DNA of 64,000 nt from Aegilops tauschii subsp. strangulata (lineage: Eukaryota > Streptophyta > Magnoliopsida > Poales > Poaceae). Position numbers and translations under genes: made by a program. Below, piece after piece: positions 11,349-23,500 of this stretch. Positions within the stretch are counted from its first letter, which is position 1. Every line of letters begins with the position of its first letter. The stretch is from positions 147,452,885 to 147,516,884 of the forward strand of contig NC_053038.3 in NCBI RefSeq assembly GCF_002575655.3. Direction: 5' to 3'. The notes below the pieces were generated by a model. The model ran no database searches. It was given only the letters and a program-made list of their open reading frames with translations, and was not told the origin of the DNA.

Positions 11349-12210
11349 GTGCACAACCGCATGGGAGACTCAGCCTGGTCGTTGCGCCGCATTAATAGTG
11401 AGTAATGAGCAGTCAAATCATAAGCCCCACCTTTCCCACTGTAAGTTGCTCTAAAGAAGCAACCATCAATACGCTCTTCTTTGAATCCGCTCATACAACT
11501 CCATCCGTCACTGTTTATACATCGCGCTTCAGAAAAAAGAAAAAAATCTGTGGGACCAAGGCGACTAGCAATCGGCCTGAAAAATAGCATTGGTAGTTAT
11601 AGCACGACGTCTATTACTAGAGGGAATAATGCGTACACACATGCATGCAGTGCTTCCACCCCGGGTACACACATGCATGCACTTACTCCACTCCGTAGTA
11701 GTACAGTACATGGAGAGAAAATTGTGGACTTGATTGCGGTTACCACGCCCTAATTAATTGAGCATTAAACCAAACGCGTCTAAAGTCTCTCCGGTGGTGG
11801 AAATGCATTGAGAGAAATGCATCATAATGAAGCGCGCCCTGTAAACTGTGACGGAGGGAGGAGTAGTATGAAGGTGCAAAACCAAGTACGCGTATGGCCA
11901 GTCGGTCAACGCAGCTCCTCTTGGCATATCACTGACATGTGGGACAGGAGTGTGAGCAAACCGATCTCAATTGACGGCAAAGAGCCAACCCGCCATTCCT
12001 TGACAGAGACGAGGAGCGAGAACACACAGACGGGCTCGCACGGAGGCCAAGATATATTCGAGCATGGTTGGTTGATCGATATCATTCATTACATGTTGGC
12101 TGCCATTTTCCGCCCTTCTCTGGAATAAACGTGTACTTTGTCAGAGATAAAAAAAATAAGAGTACAGACGCTCCACCATGCGGTTCTAGTAGTAGTACTA
12201 CTCATACTAC
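11349..12210. other. No gene seen between MITEs and tandem duplication
   Basis: Mixed-composition DNA without recognisable domains. An acacacatgcatgca phrase occurs twice (11635-11650 and 11668-11682). Short ORFs exist on both strands but no frame exceeds about 106 codons and none resembles a known family. Confidence 0.4.
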
Positions 12211-12973
12211 TGCGCTTGGCTCTTCGCCTCTTCGTGAAGTCGAACAATGATGGTACTCCGCATGTTGGGTACTACAGTGTATGCCTCTGACAATCTGACA
12301 CCGAATGGACTGATGCATGTCCACCGAGGGTAGGTTGCATTAGTGAAAAGGTGTAAGCGAGCTTCACCTTGTCCTGCAAGCTTCTCCTCGTTCTGTGAGT
12401 TGACAGGGCACACCAAAAAGTAGTGCTAGTCCATACTCCCTCCTTTCCGGTTAATATGGCTTAATCTTTTTTGCGGGTAAATGAGAGAGCTTTATTCATA
12501 TATAAGAATTCTTAGGACGATCAGCCAAGACACTGGTCACTAGGAAGCGAGGTACCCCACAAAAAAAGAAGTAGGAAGCGAGGTGTTTCATCAAGCCAGC
12601 TCTCGGCCACATTCAAAGTGCAGCAAGCACGGTTCGCACGAAGATGCGCCGCATGGTTCACAGGAAGATGCGCTGCAAGGTTTGTTGACCTGTTTACTTT
12701 GCGCTTGGCTGTTCGCCTATTCGGGAAGTCGAACAATAATAGCACTAGTAGTATAGTGTATGCTTCTGGCAATCTGACACCGAATTAACTGTTACACGTC
12801 CACCGCCTGAGCGAGGGAGAGCTTGCATTAGTCAAAAGTTTCTCCTTGTCCTGCGAGCCACCGCGCGCAAGCTTCTCCCGTCCTGCAACCTTCTCCTCGT
12901 TCGGCAAGTTGACGGGACACAGCAAAGTAATGCTAGTCCATACTGCCTCCTCTCCGGTTAATATTGTCTTAAT
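12211..12973. repeat. Tandem duplication, ~270 bp copies offset by ~489 bp
   Basis: Copy one runs from tgcgcttggctcttcgcctc (12211) to ggttaatatggcttaat (12466). Copy two runs from tgcgcttggctgttcgccta (12700) to ggttaatattgtcttaat (12973). Shared landmarks in order are gtcgaacaat, aatctgacaccgaat, gcattagt, cttctcctcgtt and gctagtccatact. Copy two has a small internal insertion. The spacer (12480-12690) has its own duplication, ggttc.c.gaagatgcgc, twice. The end ctccctcctttccggttaat of copy one resembles a truncated Stowaway terminus. Confidence 0.75.
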
Positions 12974-13334
12974 TTCAAACGAGATAAATACACTGTCTGT
13001 CACTGTATCTTTGTAAAAATACGGTCAGTGGACTTTATAATACGCTCATTGCGCTCAATATATATATATATTCCGGTGTTTATACGGTCACTAGCTCACC
13101 CTGACTGAGTATGTGTGTGCATGCACGTGTAGGTTAAGCACTTGAGCGTGACCGTGTGTGTTCCGTCGTGTGCTCGGACATGCATGCATTAGGGCGCCGC
13201 GCACGTTTTTGCGTCCATGTGTACGTGTGACTGTTGCATACACGTAGGGGGAGTACGTGTAGGGGCCACTAAGGAGTAGTCAAATCACACAGTAAGTTAG
13301 TCGGAAGAAGCAAGCATCATTTCACTCTTGAATG

Positions 13335-14055
13335 ACACGTACGCAATATAAAATGGTTGATATGGAGAGAAAAAGAAAACCACTATATATACACTAGCAG
13401 GAGCCTAAGCTACAAGCCTGCTTGCTTAGGTTGCTCTCTTCACAAGCATAGAATGACGGGCCTGATCCCGCGGCTGGGGGAAGGGAACAATGTTCTGCGT
13501 AGACGCGGTCGACATCGGCGAGGGAGAAAACCCACAGTCGGTGCGTCCCAATCGGGGGTCACCGCGGTATGGGCCGATGCCGCGTCCCAACCGCCCTTCT
13601 AGTTACAGCCCGACGTCCCAGGTAGTCCATCTTCCTTTTGGAGCCGTCTTGCTCCACTGCCGTAGCTCCATCTCCATGTCAATCTTTCTCTACTTCTACC
13701 GGCTTCTACTTGTGATGAGTTTATGTCTCATGAACTAGTGCCAGTACTATTATTCTAATCACACTTCTTCAATATCTTTGCCATCAGGGATGCTCAGGTC
13801 GATTTTAGTGGCACTGCACAAAAGCATCGTATGATCCGAGGGTGCCAGCCGTCTTTCCTTCGACAGGTTCTACCTGGCCAGGAAATTAAATCATGTTTAG
13901 GGTTTAGGGTTTAAGTCGTAGTGACCCCATCAGTAGTTTTTCTTTCGTACACGCTCTCACAACTTTTTTCTTTAGTTGTGAAGTAAATATTGGCTATGAT
14001 CTGTGAATCATTGAGATGCATCAGCATGCGTGTTAGTTTTCCTTTGTATTTGATG
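13335..14055 (+). other. Repeated transcription-unit-like module, copy 2 (compact)
   Basis: Same order of landmarks as copy 1 but shorter. A TATA-like promoter block caatataaaatggttgatat is followed by ctatatatacactagcagga near 13385. An exon-like stretch with ctgatcccgc...gggaaggg (13463-13490) follows. The 5' splice-like site is ccag|gtagtc at 13621/13622 and the 3' splice-like site catcag|ggatgctcagg at 13787/13788. The core ttttagtggcactgcacaaa spans 13803-13822. The tail is gctctcacaacttttttctt (13950) with a tagttgtgaagtaa continuation. The implied intron is only about 166 bp. Confidence 0.5.
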
Positions 14056-14059
14056 GAAT

Positions 14060-14925
14060 GTTGTAACGGGGCAACCTTGGAATAGGAATGAAAATGGAGT
14101 GGAAAGTTTCTGTTTTTCCGGAGAAAAAATGGAAACGGAGAGAAACCAACGTTTCATTTCATTGGATCGCGCCATCGAGCAAAACCAATGTTTAAATCAC
14201 GTGTGTCGTGTTCGTGTCTCACCCTCCTCCACGGCTCGACCCCACACGGTCGCTCGGCATGCCACTCACCGCAAACCGAGTATATGATAACTTTCCCGCC
14301 TGCTTGTCGATGGATCGTGCCATGGAGTACTAGCACTACTGGAAGAGATTGACGAGTTGGGGGAGGACAGCTAGCTCTAGCACGGACTCCCAAGAACTTT
14401 TTACATGCATGTTGTAGCCGGCTATTGCGACCTTTGAACGCGGAGCAGCCGCGTGCACCCGGAAGCGGCGCGGGCGACGCTCTCTCGGCCGGCGCGCCGC
14501 TTCAATGCCGGTGCCAGTAAGAGGTCGCGTCCGCTCTGGCCGGGCATGAATGCGGCACTGACCGTTTCGGGCGGGAAGCACGCGCGGGTGATGAAGAGGG
14601 TTCGGGTTGGTCAGGACCGGCCGTGGTAGCGGTCCGGACGTGCGCAAACAAGAGATGTTGTACGTTAATATTGCTGCGCATATAATTAGCAATGTAAATA
14701 ATGTGCCAGTTGGACAAATATGATTGGAGATGGAGATGGAGATGGAATTTTACGTAAACACGGATATGCATGTCTATGTCTATGTGTGTGTGTGCGACGA
14801 CTCTCGCGACCTGGAAGCGGGGGCGTGTTTTTGATCGAGTTTTCTTTCTTGGCACGTTAGAAAAATTGTCCGCCAGTTTTCGTTTCTTTTTTCCGGGAAC
14901 GCGCGTATTCTATTTAAAACCACTG
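14060..14925. other. No gene seen between module copies 2 and 3
   Basis: A GC-rich island at about 14,430-14,640 (several gcgc and ccgg words) sits in AT-rich surroundings, with open minus-strand frames of up to 118 codons that match nothing I recognise. A ggagatggagatggagatgg run lies at 14,723-14,745. I make no functional claim. Confidence 0.4.
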
Positions 14926-14929
14926 CTAT

Positions 14930-16225
14930 GGATAGATTTTTTTACTCCATTATAGCCTCTTGTTTGAAAGAGTTTCTCGCGTCTCGCTCTCTCACCCTCT
15001 CCATATCAAAACAAGATGACAGTGTCCACTCTATCTCTCTCCTCAACTGTGGTCACCGATCCGGCCGAATCCCGTCCGCTGCGGGAGGTGAGGAGGTGCA
15101 GCGTTGACGTTGTCGCCGTCGGCGCTGGAGGAAGCCGATGCGCACCGTCCTCTCGGAGCCGGCGCTGGCGTGGACGAAGATCCTCCGCGCCCTTGTTCGC
15201 TGCTGTCGTGTGGGCAGATCCCGTCCGCTCGCCTAAATGACATCTCGCCCACCTGAGGTATAACTTCTTGTACTGGTCTAGCTCCCCAGGTCGCTGCGTG
15301 CGGGTTTTCTTCTATGCGACTACTCCCCAGCTCCCCATGCATAGTAGCTAGGGTTCGTCGGCTGGTCCAACATCACCTACTAGTACTATTATAGAGGAAA
15401 TGCCACTAGAAAAGTTGTCCTGATTTATGCCTCGGTGGAGGTATACATGTTGTTTCGACAAAAAGTACATGGTGGTTGTGCGGTCATTGTCCATATGGTG
15501 GTAGTACTATCACTGGTTAAATGAAGAAATGCTTTTTTTCTCGGGTATCCTGGTTTAGTTCCCATCAAGATAATTATGATGCTTCTGTTTGTTGGTGTAC
15601 TTTTCATTAATTCTTATTGACAATTGAGATGTCGTTGCTAACCCTTTTTTATATTTTTGGAAACAGCGATGCGTGTCTCCATACCCGGGCATGTCTTCCT
15701 CAATTTTAGTGGAACTGCACAAAATTGGATGGCCATTGTTGTTCCGCCTCACTGTCCTCTGCCACGTGGTTCTTCCTTCCTCGAGCTTGATTACTAAGAA
15801 GAAACAGACCACAGTGAGGATTTGTCGAACTTCATAGGTGCCTCACCCAAACTTTATGCCAAATGGATGATGCATCACCACGATGACCTATCGATGCTCA
15901 TGGTTGCGCCTCATGGTTGCGTCGGCTGGTGAAGCTGATCGATTTTCAATGAAAAACAACCTATCTTCCATCAGTTCTCTTTGCTTGTTACACACAAAGA
16001 TGATATCCTTCATCAGTTCACCTTGGTTGCGTTGGAGACGCAGTTGTCTTTCACGTTGGTGCAATTTTATCACACAATTGGCTATGAACCAAATGTTTCC
16101 TCGAAGAAGCATCGATGTTGGTACTAAGAGCATAAGTTTTGTATTGATTTCTAAGCCTTCTCACAACTTTGTCTCCAGCTCCCCTGTAATTTTATTTGTC
16201 TAGCTATTAACTTTGATTTAAAAAA
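14930..16225 (+). other. Repeated transcription-unit-like module, copy 3
   Basis: An exon-like block with ctctctcaccctctc and gatccggccgaatcccgtcc (15,058-15,080) is followed by gggaggtgaggaggtgcagc. The 5' splice-like site is ctgag|gtataa at 15257/15258 and the 3' splice-like site is aaacag|cgatgc at 15666/15667. The core is caattttagtggaactgcac (near 15,700). Downstream one plus frame stays open for about 25 codons, has one stop, then about 45 more (up to 15,930). The tail ccttctcacaactttgtctc (16,158) matches copy 1. The promoter block is not clear in this copy. Confidence 0.48.
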
Positions 16226-16259
16226 TGGTGTGGACTAAAAACCCGGATGGACGTAGTAG

Positions 16260-16330
16260 CCCTCCATTTTTATTTACTCCGCATATTAGATTTGACTGAA
16301 GTCAAACTTTGTAATACTCTCAAACCTTTC
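16260..16330. mobile_element. Truncated Stowaway-like MITE terminus
   Basis: The string ccctccatttttatttactc followed by cgcatattag and a tttgact/gtcaaac self-complementary pair is the usual start of a Triticeae Stowaway relative. The rest of the element is missing, so only one end is supported. Confidence 0.45.
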
Positions 16331-16374
16331 CGATAATTGAAATTAAAACTCTTTATTTGTACACACTCTCACAC

Positions 16375-18120
16375 GTTTCCCATAATTTGGCGCATGTGTG
16401 GTTGTTCACTGAAGGGAGGGTAGTGTACCACACGTGAAGGACATGAAGTGCGACCAGGATGCGTGGGCGTGGATCGTTAGTTCATCGGAAGTAGTACTAG
16501 TTTTCTTCACTGTACATTAAATAAAGAGTTTCGTTTTGTACTTACACAATTTAAAACGATTGTTATGGAGAGAATAAGAAAACCACTCCCCTATATATTA
16601 GTCGTATACACAAGAGTACTATATGGACGCAGCTTCATTGACTTAGTGCACCTGCCTTTGGATTTATGACAGGTGGGCCCAAAATGTGGCTGGCTCACCT
16701 GTCATACAGCCAAAAGCAGGTGCAGTGAAGGCACCGGAGCTCAGTCCATACTACAGTAGTATATATATAAGCGGGAGCCTCAGCGCTTGTTCGCTAGGGT
16801 TTGCACTTTCCACACGCTCGCCGCACTACATATATGTTACACGCTGGAGGCTCAGCGTTCATTTGCTAGGGTTTTCTATATTCACAGTCTCTCACCCTCT
16901 CTTCACCAGATCTAAACAAGACTGCGTTGGCCTCTTGTCTCTCTCTCCCCCCTCACAGCTGCTGAAGGAGGCGTCTGTATCCCGTCGCACCGGGAAGGGG
17001 AGGAGGTGCAACGTTCACTCTATCGCCTTTGGCGAGGGAGGCAATCCACTGCCGGCTGCACTGTTCTCTTTCACCCAGCGCCTGTGCGGGAGGGCCACCG
17101 ACCCCTTCTTCCTCGCTGCCGTACGTAGTGTGGGTAGATCCGGCCTCCCGCCGCACGCCTTGCCACATCCCGACGACCCTAAGGTATAAGTTTCTTTGAA
17201 ACCGTCGTTGCTCTAGCTGCATGTGGATCTTTTTTGATCTGTAGTCGAATCTAGGTCTTGGTTCAAAGAGGAAAGAAGGGTGCGGTGGGCTGGAGCAAGA
17301 ATCTAGGACGTGGTTCAATGAGGAAAGGAGGGGCGGAAAGTAGTATAGACTGGCTATCCAGCCGCTTTGTAGGTCGAAAAGGGAAAAAGGGGGGTTACCC
17401 AGTACACACATCTGTAAGGAACCGATCTCTTTGTTGAAAAGGGAAAGAAACTGGGGGGGGTCGGGTAGTTTGTGCAGGACTAGATTTGCTGCCCTCACAT
17501 AGGAAGAAGGTTCAAAGAGAACAAATATGGGACCAACGCATATATGCTGCTTGGCTACATACTCTGCATCACCCATTTATATGTGTGGACGCACATGGTG
17601 CTGGCATGTCCCATACAGCTATTCTGCTGTTGTTAATCTAAGAATGCCACTGGAAAATTGAAGCAATGCCACTGTTAAAAGTAAATTACATTTTTTAACG
17701 AATGTTGTTTCAAGAGAATGTCTCTGTTAATATCAATCAATGCAACCGTTTTAGAAATGCTACTGTCCTACTTTGTTTTCCATCCAAGATAAGTTAGATG
17801 CTTCTTTCTGTCACCGTTTGTTTCATCCTCCTTTATCGGCAAGTAATTGTTTCCTTTTTTGCCTCTGTTAAAACAGGGCTATCAATTCAACTTGTTGCTA
17901 TTGCGACATTTTGCTTCGCTACTCGAAACACTTATGTTTTAAGAGTGTTTTGTGCAGTTCAACTTGAATGTCACATCGATGACTTTGCTTAATTTTGGTG
18001 GAACTGCACAAAAGGAGATCGAGATTCGTATTTTACCTTTGTCGGTCTCATGAAAGGTCAGTACAGGCCTTCATCCACATGATTGTGCAGTGTGCTTTGA
18101 GATGTTGTGCTACTTGTATT
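16375..18120 (+). other. Repeated transcription-unit-like module, copy 4
   Basis: Shares with copy 1 an upstream block (tggttgttcactgaagggag...gtgtaccacacg, 16,399-16,435) and the TATA-like block aatttaaaacgattgttatgg, followed by gagagaataagaaaaccact and ctatatatt (16,546-16,600). The exon-like region repeats ggagcctcagcg...gctagggttt twice (16,775 and 16,845). The 5' splice-like site is ctaag|gtataa at 17183/17184 and a 3' splice-like site is aaacag|ggctat near 17,877. Then come gtgttttgtgcagtt (also in copy 1 at 10,370) and the core ttttggtggaactgcacaaa (17,993-18,012). A second plus strand TATA (tatatatataagcgg) lies at about 16,761. Confidence 0.5.
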
Positions 18121-18639
18121 GGTACTGTTTTAAATAAATGTTGAATTGAAGCTATTGTATTGTTGTCTTTTCCCATTAAGTAGTGAACAAAAATGCGACC
18201 AACCCAGACATGATGCTTGTTGCTTTGTTACAACAAACTCAGCATCACCCCCTTTATAAGTAGATGGAAGCACATACTGTTGTTGTGCCCACTCTCCCCT
18301 GGAACTGTTTATGCTTTTCATCAATCTAATGCCGCTGGTAAAATTAAGCAATGCCACTCTCAGAATTAATTAACTACTGAATCTTAGTTCAAAACTGCAA
18401 CACTTGTTAGGAATGGTACTATCCTGGTTTGTAGTTCTTTCTACATGTTTAACCAAGGTATTGTTAAGATAATGTCTCTGTTAAAATGAATCAGTTGCAT
18501 TGTTTTAGGAATGGTACTTTTCTGCTTTGTCGTTCTTTATACATGTTGAAACAAGGCATTGTTAAGATAATGTCTCAGTCAATATGAATGAATCACACTG
18601 ATGGAGAATTGCTACTCTCCTGCTTTGTTTCCCACTAAG

Positions 18640-18905
18640 ATAAAGTAGATCAGTAGATGCTTTTCTTCTGGGAGTACAAGTCATCAACCGTTATTTCTCA
18701 GTAATTGTTTCCCTTATACCTATTGTTGCTTACAGGGATATCAAAATTAAAGCTCGGTTTTATTCCGACTTCGATTTTAGTTGAACTGCACAAGAGGAGC
18801 CAATGTGTCCAAGGCAAACTGCTGCATTACTGGGTCCAGCTGGTCGTTCCACTTTGCAGAAAGAAGCAGTCACTGTTTGCGCTACATTACAGAAGGAATG
18901 ACTGA
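18640..18905 (+). other. Repeated module, copy 5 (3' part only)
   Basis: Contains the intron-end-like block gttatttctcagtaattgtt (compare 10,287 and 17,842), a 3' splice-like site cttacag|ggatatc near 18,736 and the core gattttagttgaactgcaca near 18,780. The core frame reads SILVELHKRSQCV and stays open to 18,902. The promoter and exon-1 blocks are absent. Between copies 4 and 5 (18,121-18,640) are repeats of ttaagataatgtctc.gt.aatatgaat at about 18,470 and 18,560. Confidence 0.45.
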
Positions 18906-18999
18906 GTAGCTTTACAGAGTATTATTAGACACCGGTGACATGACTAGTCTACACAGACCATTAGCAATTTAACAACACGTGGAGTTCCCTGGGCAAAAA

Positions 19000-19590
19000 G
19001 TGCCCAAACAAGTACAAGAAGCTACGACAGGACTCCACGATCATATGCATTACATATTTTGAATGGGAAAAGCTTGTCAATGTTTAATCATTGATGTTAG
19101 TAAGAAGACGTTAGTTTAATATATTAGAATTGGAAAACCTTGTCAAAATTTGCTCATTGATGTTAGCCAGAAGACATGCATTTGATATTTTTGAGTGGGA
19201 CGCCCTTGCTGTGAGCAGCGTCGAGTGTTTTTTCCTATTCCTGTGTTCAGTTTAGAATTAAATAGTTACTCTGCTGAGATATTCTTGTGTTAAGAGTTTG
19301 TTCTGAATATTGTCTATGTAATGCCAGGCCTTGTGTTTGATTGCAAAGTTGAGCTTGGAATGTTGTGGCATGCAGCATCACAAGCTGTTCACCGTGCCTC
19401 CTGAGAATAATGCTTCGTATTGTTTTGCATGTCGATCTAATGCCAGTGATTTGCTTGTTAAGAAGATCATCCTCTTCTGTTGTTTCCATGCTTAAGAAGT
19501 TCATCGTCTGATGTTTCATTCATAGCCTATACGACAAGTCGGGTAGGTTAGACGTGAAACCATATGATCTTCCGACCAACTCATGATATT
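19000..19590. other. No gene seen; short direct repeat
   Basis: Two related ~65 bp stretches (tgggaaaagcttgtcaatgt...gatgttagtaagaagac at 19,062 and tggaaaaccttgtcaaaatt...gatgttagccagaagac at 19,131). Nothing else stands out, and a 90-codon minus ORF (19,247-19,519) has no recognisable domain. Confidence 0.45.
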
Positions 19591-19591
19591 A

Positions 19592-20033
19592 GGCCGTGAT
19601 TGGATCGTCGTTTTCCAATCAAAACCGCTTGTAAAACTGACGCTTGTAAATTAAAGCAGATGGTCTCGGGCGAAGGCGCTTGGTTGGTCGATTTCGACTA
19701 GTAAAATATCGGAAGTACTTCACACACGATAAAAACGCTGAACGACACTCGGACGATTGCTAATCCAGCCGTTAGCTGCTGTTTCAGCCTTGCCCATGGA
19801 TGGCAAGATACGCACATCGTGCATGTATCGTCTGGTAATGTCGTCCATATAGCAGTGCTCGTAAAATATACACTGGTCTCTCAAATTACACGCGTAACCC
19901 GCCGGTTTTACTTATAGACCTCGGGCCCTCGGTTTCATTACGCCTGTATTTTACGTGTTGTTTCCGATGACGAGTAAATTACACTTGTATGTTAATACAG
20001 GTTTGAAATAAACCAGAGCTCCCAAGCGCGGCC
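19592..20033. mobile_element. Tourist-like (PIF/Harbinger) MITE, 442 bp
   Basis: The ends are ggccgtgattgg (left) and the inverse of ggccgcgcttgg (right), 10 of 12 identical. TTA flanks both sides (19589-19591 and 20034-20036), the target duplication typical of PIF/Harbinger elements. There is no coding capacity. Internal sequence has several cttgtaaa/ttacacg phrases. The TIR match is short, so hAT or another class cannot be excluded entirely. Confidence 0.7.
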
Positions 20034-20559
20034 TTACCGTTTCATGCCGTCTCAGTTTCTCGAAGGTGCTCATAGTTGTCCGATGATCCTGGCTTCCTGA
20101 ATGAGCAGCGGGCGCTATATCAGACCATCCGTAGGGCCCGCGAGGCCCTCTCCGTTGTCCTTCGAGTTGTTGCGCTCGCCGTGGCGCCGAGCATTGTTAA
20201 CATCGTCAACGAACATGAGGATTCAGGAGATGACTTTATTTTGACTGGATGACACTAGGGACCCACTAGGGCCATAGCCGTACGTACGCAAGTGCCTCCC
20301 TATTATGTACAACTATTTTTTTGCTTTCTCCTGGTTTCCTGACATCACGGTGCGGCCGACAGCTGGGACCAAGTAGCTCGAGCAGTATTTGTGTTTTTAA
20401 GGCATGAGCACTGCAGAGTTTTTCTTGGCGATGATTTCGTTGTTGTTCAGAGGAGAGCAGGGTATTAATTGGGCGGGCTGTGGCCCGTCTATCCCAGGCC
20501 AGATATCCGGCCCAGATACTAATTTTTTTCAAGATGAAAATGGCTAGCCCAGCTATACG

Positions 20560-23500
20560 TCTTTTTGAGGAATACCAGGCAAGGTCAACTTGTTATTCTC
20601 CGCCCCGCTGGGCTGCAAATCTTTCCTAGGAGGGATGCATTAGACTTAACAGGAAAATGGGCTTTAAAAAATAATAAATGGGATGTAATTATGAAAACTA
20701 GGTAGTAACTATAAAAAAATGCACCAAACACGAAATTAGTTTATAAAAATATTATATGGATTTTGAAAATCTTAAACTTTCATTATTGCGCGTGCAATGT
20801 TTCGTTGGATTTTTACGTAATACAAATTTATATTTAATCTGACTAGAAATTTCGGGATAAAAATATTTCGGATCCCATCAAAATGTGGGAAATTTTATTG
20901 AATTATGCCTTCAACGGTTGGTTGAAATTATTAATCGTTGTCCTAGCTAGAAAATGGGTTGTACTTTTAACAAACTGTAAATGGTCTGTTGTAAATTCCA
21001 TTAGAATTCAAAAATGGGTTGTACATTCTTACAAAACGCAAATGGGCTATAAGTTCTCTGCCACACACTTGTGGGCCTACTAAGTGACGCGTCCCCTAAA
21101 AAAATAAGTTGACGCGTATGCAAGGCTTTGTCAACTTATTATAGTCAACACACGGTTCTAGCAGCAGTGGCCGTTGGATGTCTATCCAACGGAAGTCGTG
21201 CTTCTTCTTCAATCTCGGATATTCTTAGCTTCGGCCGCCCAAAAATGATTCCTCCCCCTGACATCTGGGGCGCACTGTTTTGGAGCTGACGTGTGGGCCT
21301 ACTAAGTTGGAGCGTACCAAGGGCTTTATCAACTTAGTCAATATAAACGATTCTAGCTTCAGTGACCGTACGATGTCCATCCAACGGCCGTAGTGCTTCT
21401 TCAACCTCTGGTCTTCTTGGTCCAGCCGCCCAAAGCAGCGTCGGTCGTGCCGCCTGCTCCTGCCTCCCGTGGCCGGCTGTGCTGCCGCGGAGGCCTCACC
21501 GCCCCCATACTACTCCCACCGCTGGCCAGGCCATCCCTCCACTCACCCACACCCCCTGTTATTCTGCGGCGATGGCAGCCTCACACCGCAGCCGAACCAG
21601 TGAACCCTCGTACTCCTCTCCGTGCGGGCTTCCACTGCTGCGTCTTCCCCGGCTCCGCGTCATCCCCTTCCTAGGCCTCGCCATCGTCCACCACCCTGGT
21701 GCTCTCGACGCGGCGTGGTCAACATGGTCAACGACCGACTTCCATCGGAAGAGTACTGTACGTGGAGAGGCTGACAGCTGGGTCCAAGGCGGCCGCAAGG
21801 AAGTGCCTCCTTATTACGCGCAAAATAATTGATCCTCCACCTGACAGCGGGGACCCACTGAACGGGCCACCAGTATTTTGCGAAAAAAATCGTTTCCCCC
21901 TGACTGCTGGGACCCACCGGATGGGCCACCGTATTTCGCGAAAAAAAGTTCCCCCCGCTGTCAGCTCGGACCCACCGGAAGTGCCTCCTTATTACGCACA
22001 AAAAAATGAATACTCCCCCGGCTAGCTGGGACCCACCTTGGTGGGAGGCTGACTTGTGGGCCTACTAAATTGACGGGGACGAAGGGCTTTGTCAACTTAG
22101 TCAATATGAACGATTCTAGCACCAGTGACCGTACGATGTCCATCCAACGGCCGTAGTGCTTCTTCAACCTCTGGTCTTCTTGCTCCAGCCGCCCAAAGCA
22201 GCGCCGGTCGTGCCGCATGCTCCTGCCTCCCATGGCCGGCTGTGCTGCCGTAGAGGCCTCACCGCCCCCTACTATTCCCACTGCTGGCCAGGCCCTGCGG
22301 CGATGGCAACCTCACACCGCAGCCGAACCAGTGAACCCTCGTACTCCTCTCCGCGCGGGCTTCCACTGCCGCGTCTTCCCGGCTCCGCGTCGTCCCCTTC
22401 CTAGGCCTCGTCGTCGTCCACCGCCGTGGTGCTCTTCGTGCGGCGTGGTCAACGTGGTCAAGGAACGACTTCCATCGGAAGTGTACTGTACGTGGAGAGG
22501 CTGACAGCTGGGTCCACGGCCACAACCCAGTTTTTTTGTGATTTGCCAAGTAAGTCACTTTGTCAGGCCTGTTGGGCTGCAAATCTTTCAAGACGAGGAG
22601 AGCTTTCATTCGGCTGGCCGAGAAAATGGCCCATCAGTAATGAGAAATGGGCTGTACATTTTTAAAACACATCAAACCGGCAATTAGTTTCAAATATCTT
22701 TTTTTTCATTTCAAGATTTTAATTTACATTAATTTTTATGCGTGGAGAATTTGTTGGATTTTATATTGATATACATTTATTTTTAAAATCAGTTTGAATG
22801 TGAGTCGAAATTTCGGGATTAAAAACTGTTCGTACAGCACCGAAATATGCAAAATTTCGTATAATTTTTTAACCATGGCCACAATATGGGCTGTAATGCT
22901 AACAAAAAGAATATGGGCTCCAAAAAAACCTTAAGAATTAGCAAATGGGCTGTAAATTATTAGAAATAATGGCATATGGGTTGTATGCTGTTTTCCACAG
23001 ATTTGAGGCTTTCCTAAAAAAAGGTTGATGCACAAGCACTGACTGTTGGATGTCCATCCAACGGCCGTCGTGCTTCTTCAATCTCTGCTCTTCCTGCTCC
23101 AGCCGCTCAAACAAGCGCCGGCGGGACTGCCTGCTCCCTCCTCCCCGCGGCCGGCTGTGCTGCCGCGCAGGCCTCACCGCCCCACCGTACTCCCATCGCT
23201 GGCCTAGCCATCCCTCTACTCACCCACACCTGCTGTTATTCTCCAGCGACGGCAGACGAACCAGTAAACCCTCATACAGTCATACTCCCCTCCGTGTGGG
23301 AAACAACTGCCGAGTCTTCCCTGCCTCCGTGTCGTCCCCTTCCTAGGCCTCGCCGTCGTCCACCGCCGTGGTGCTCTCGGCGCGGCGTGGTCAATGTGGT
23401 CAACGACCGACTTCCATCGAAAGAGTATTGTGCGTGGAGATGCTGACAGCTGGGTCCACGGCCGTAGCAAGGAAGCGCCTCCTTATTACGCGCAAAATAA

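Noticed and set aside
16757..17189. 167-codon ORF 16686-17189 as a protein-coding gene
   Set aside because: It crosses the predicted promoter and exon-1-like repeats of module 4, is not conserved in frame in other modules, and has no domain.
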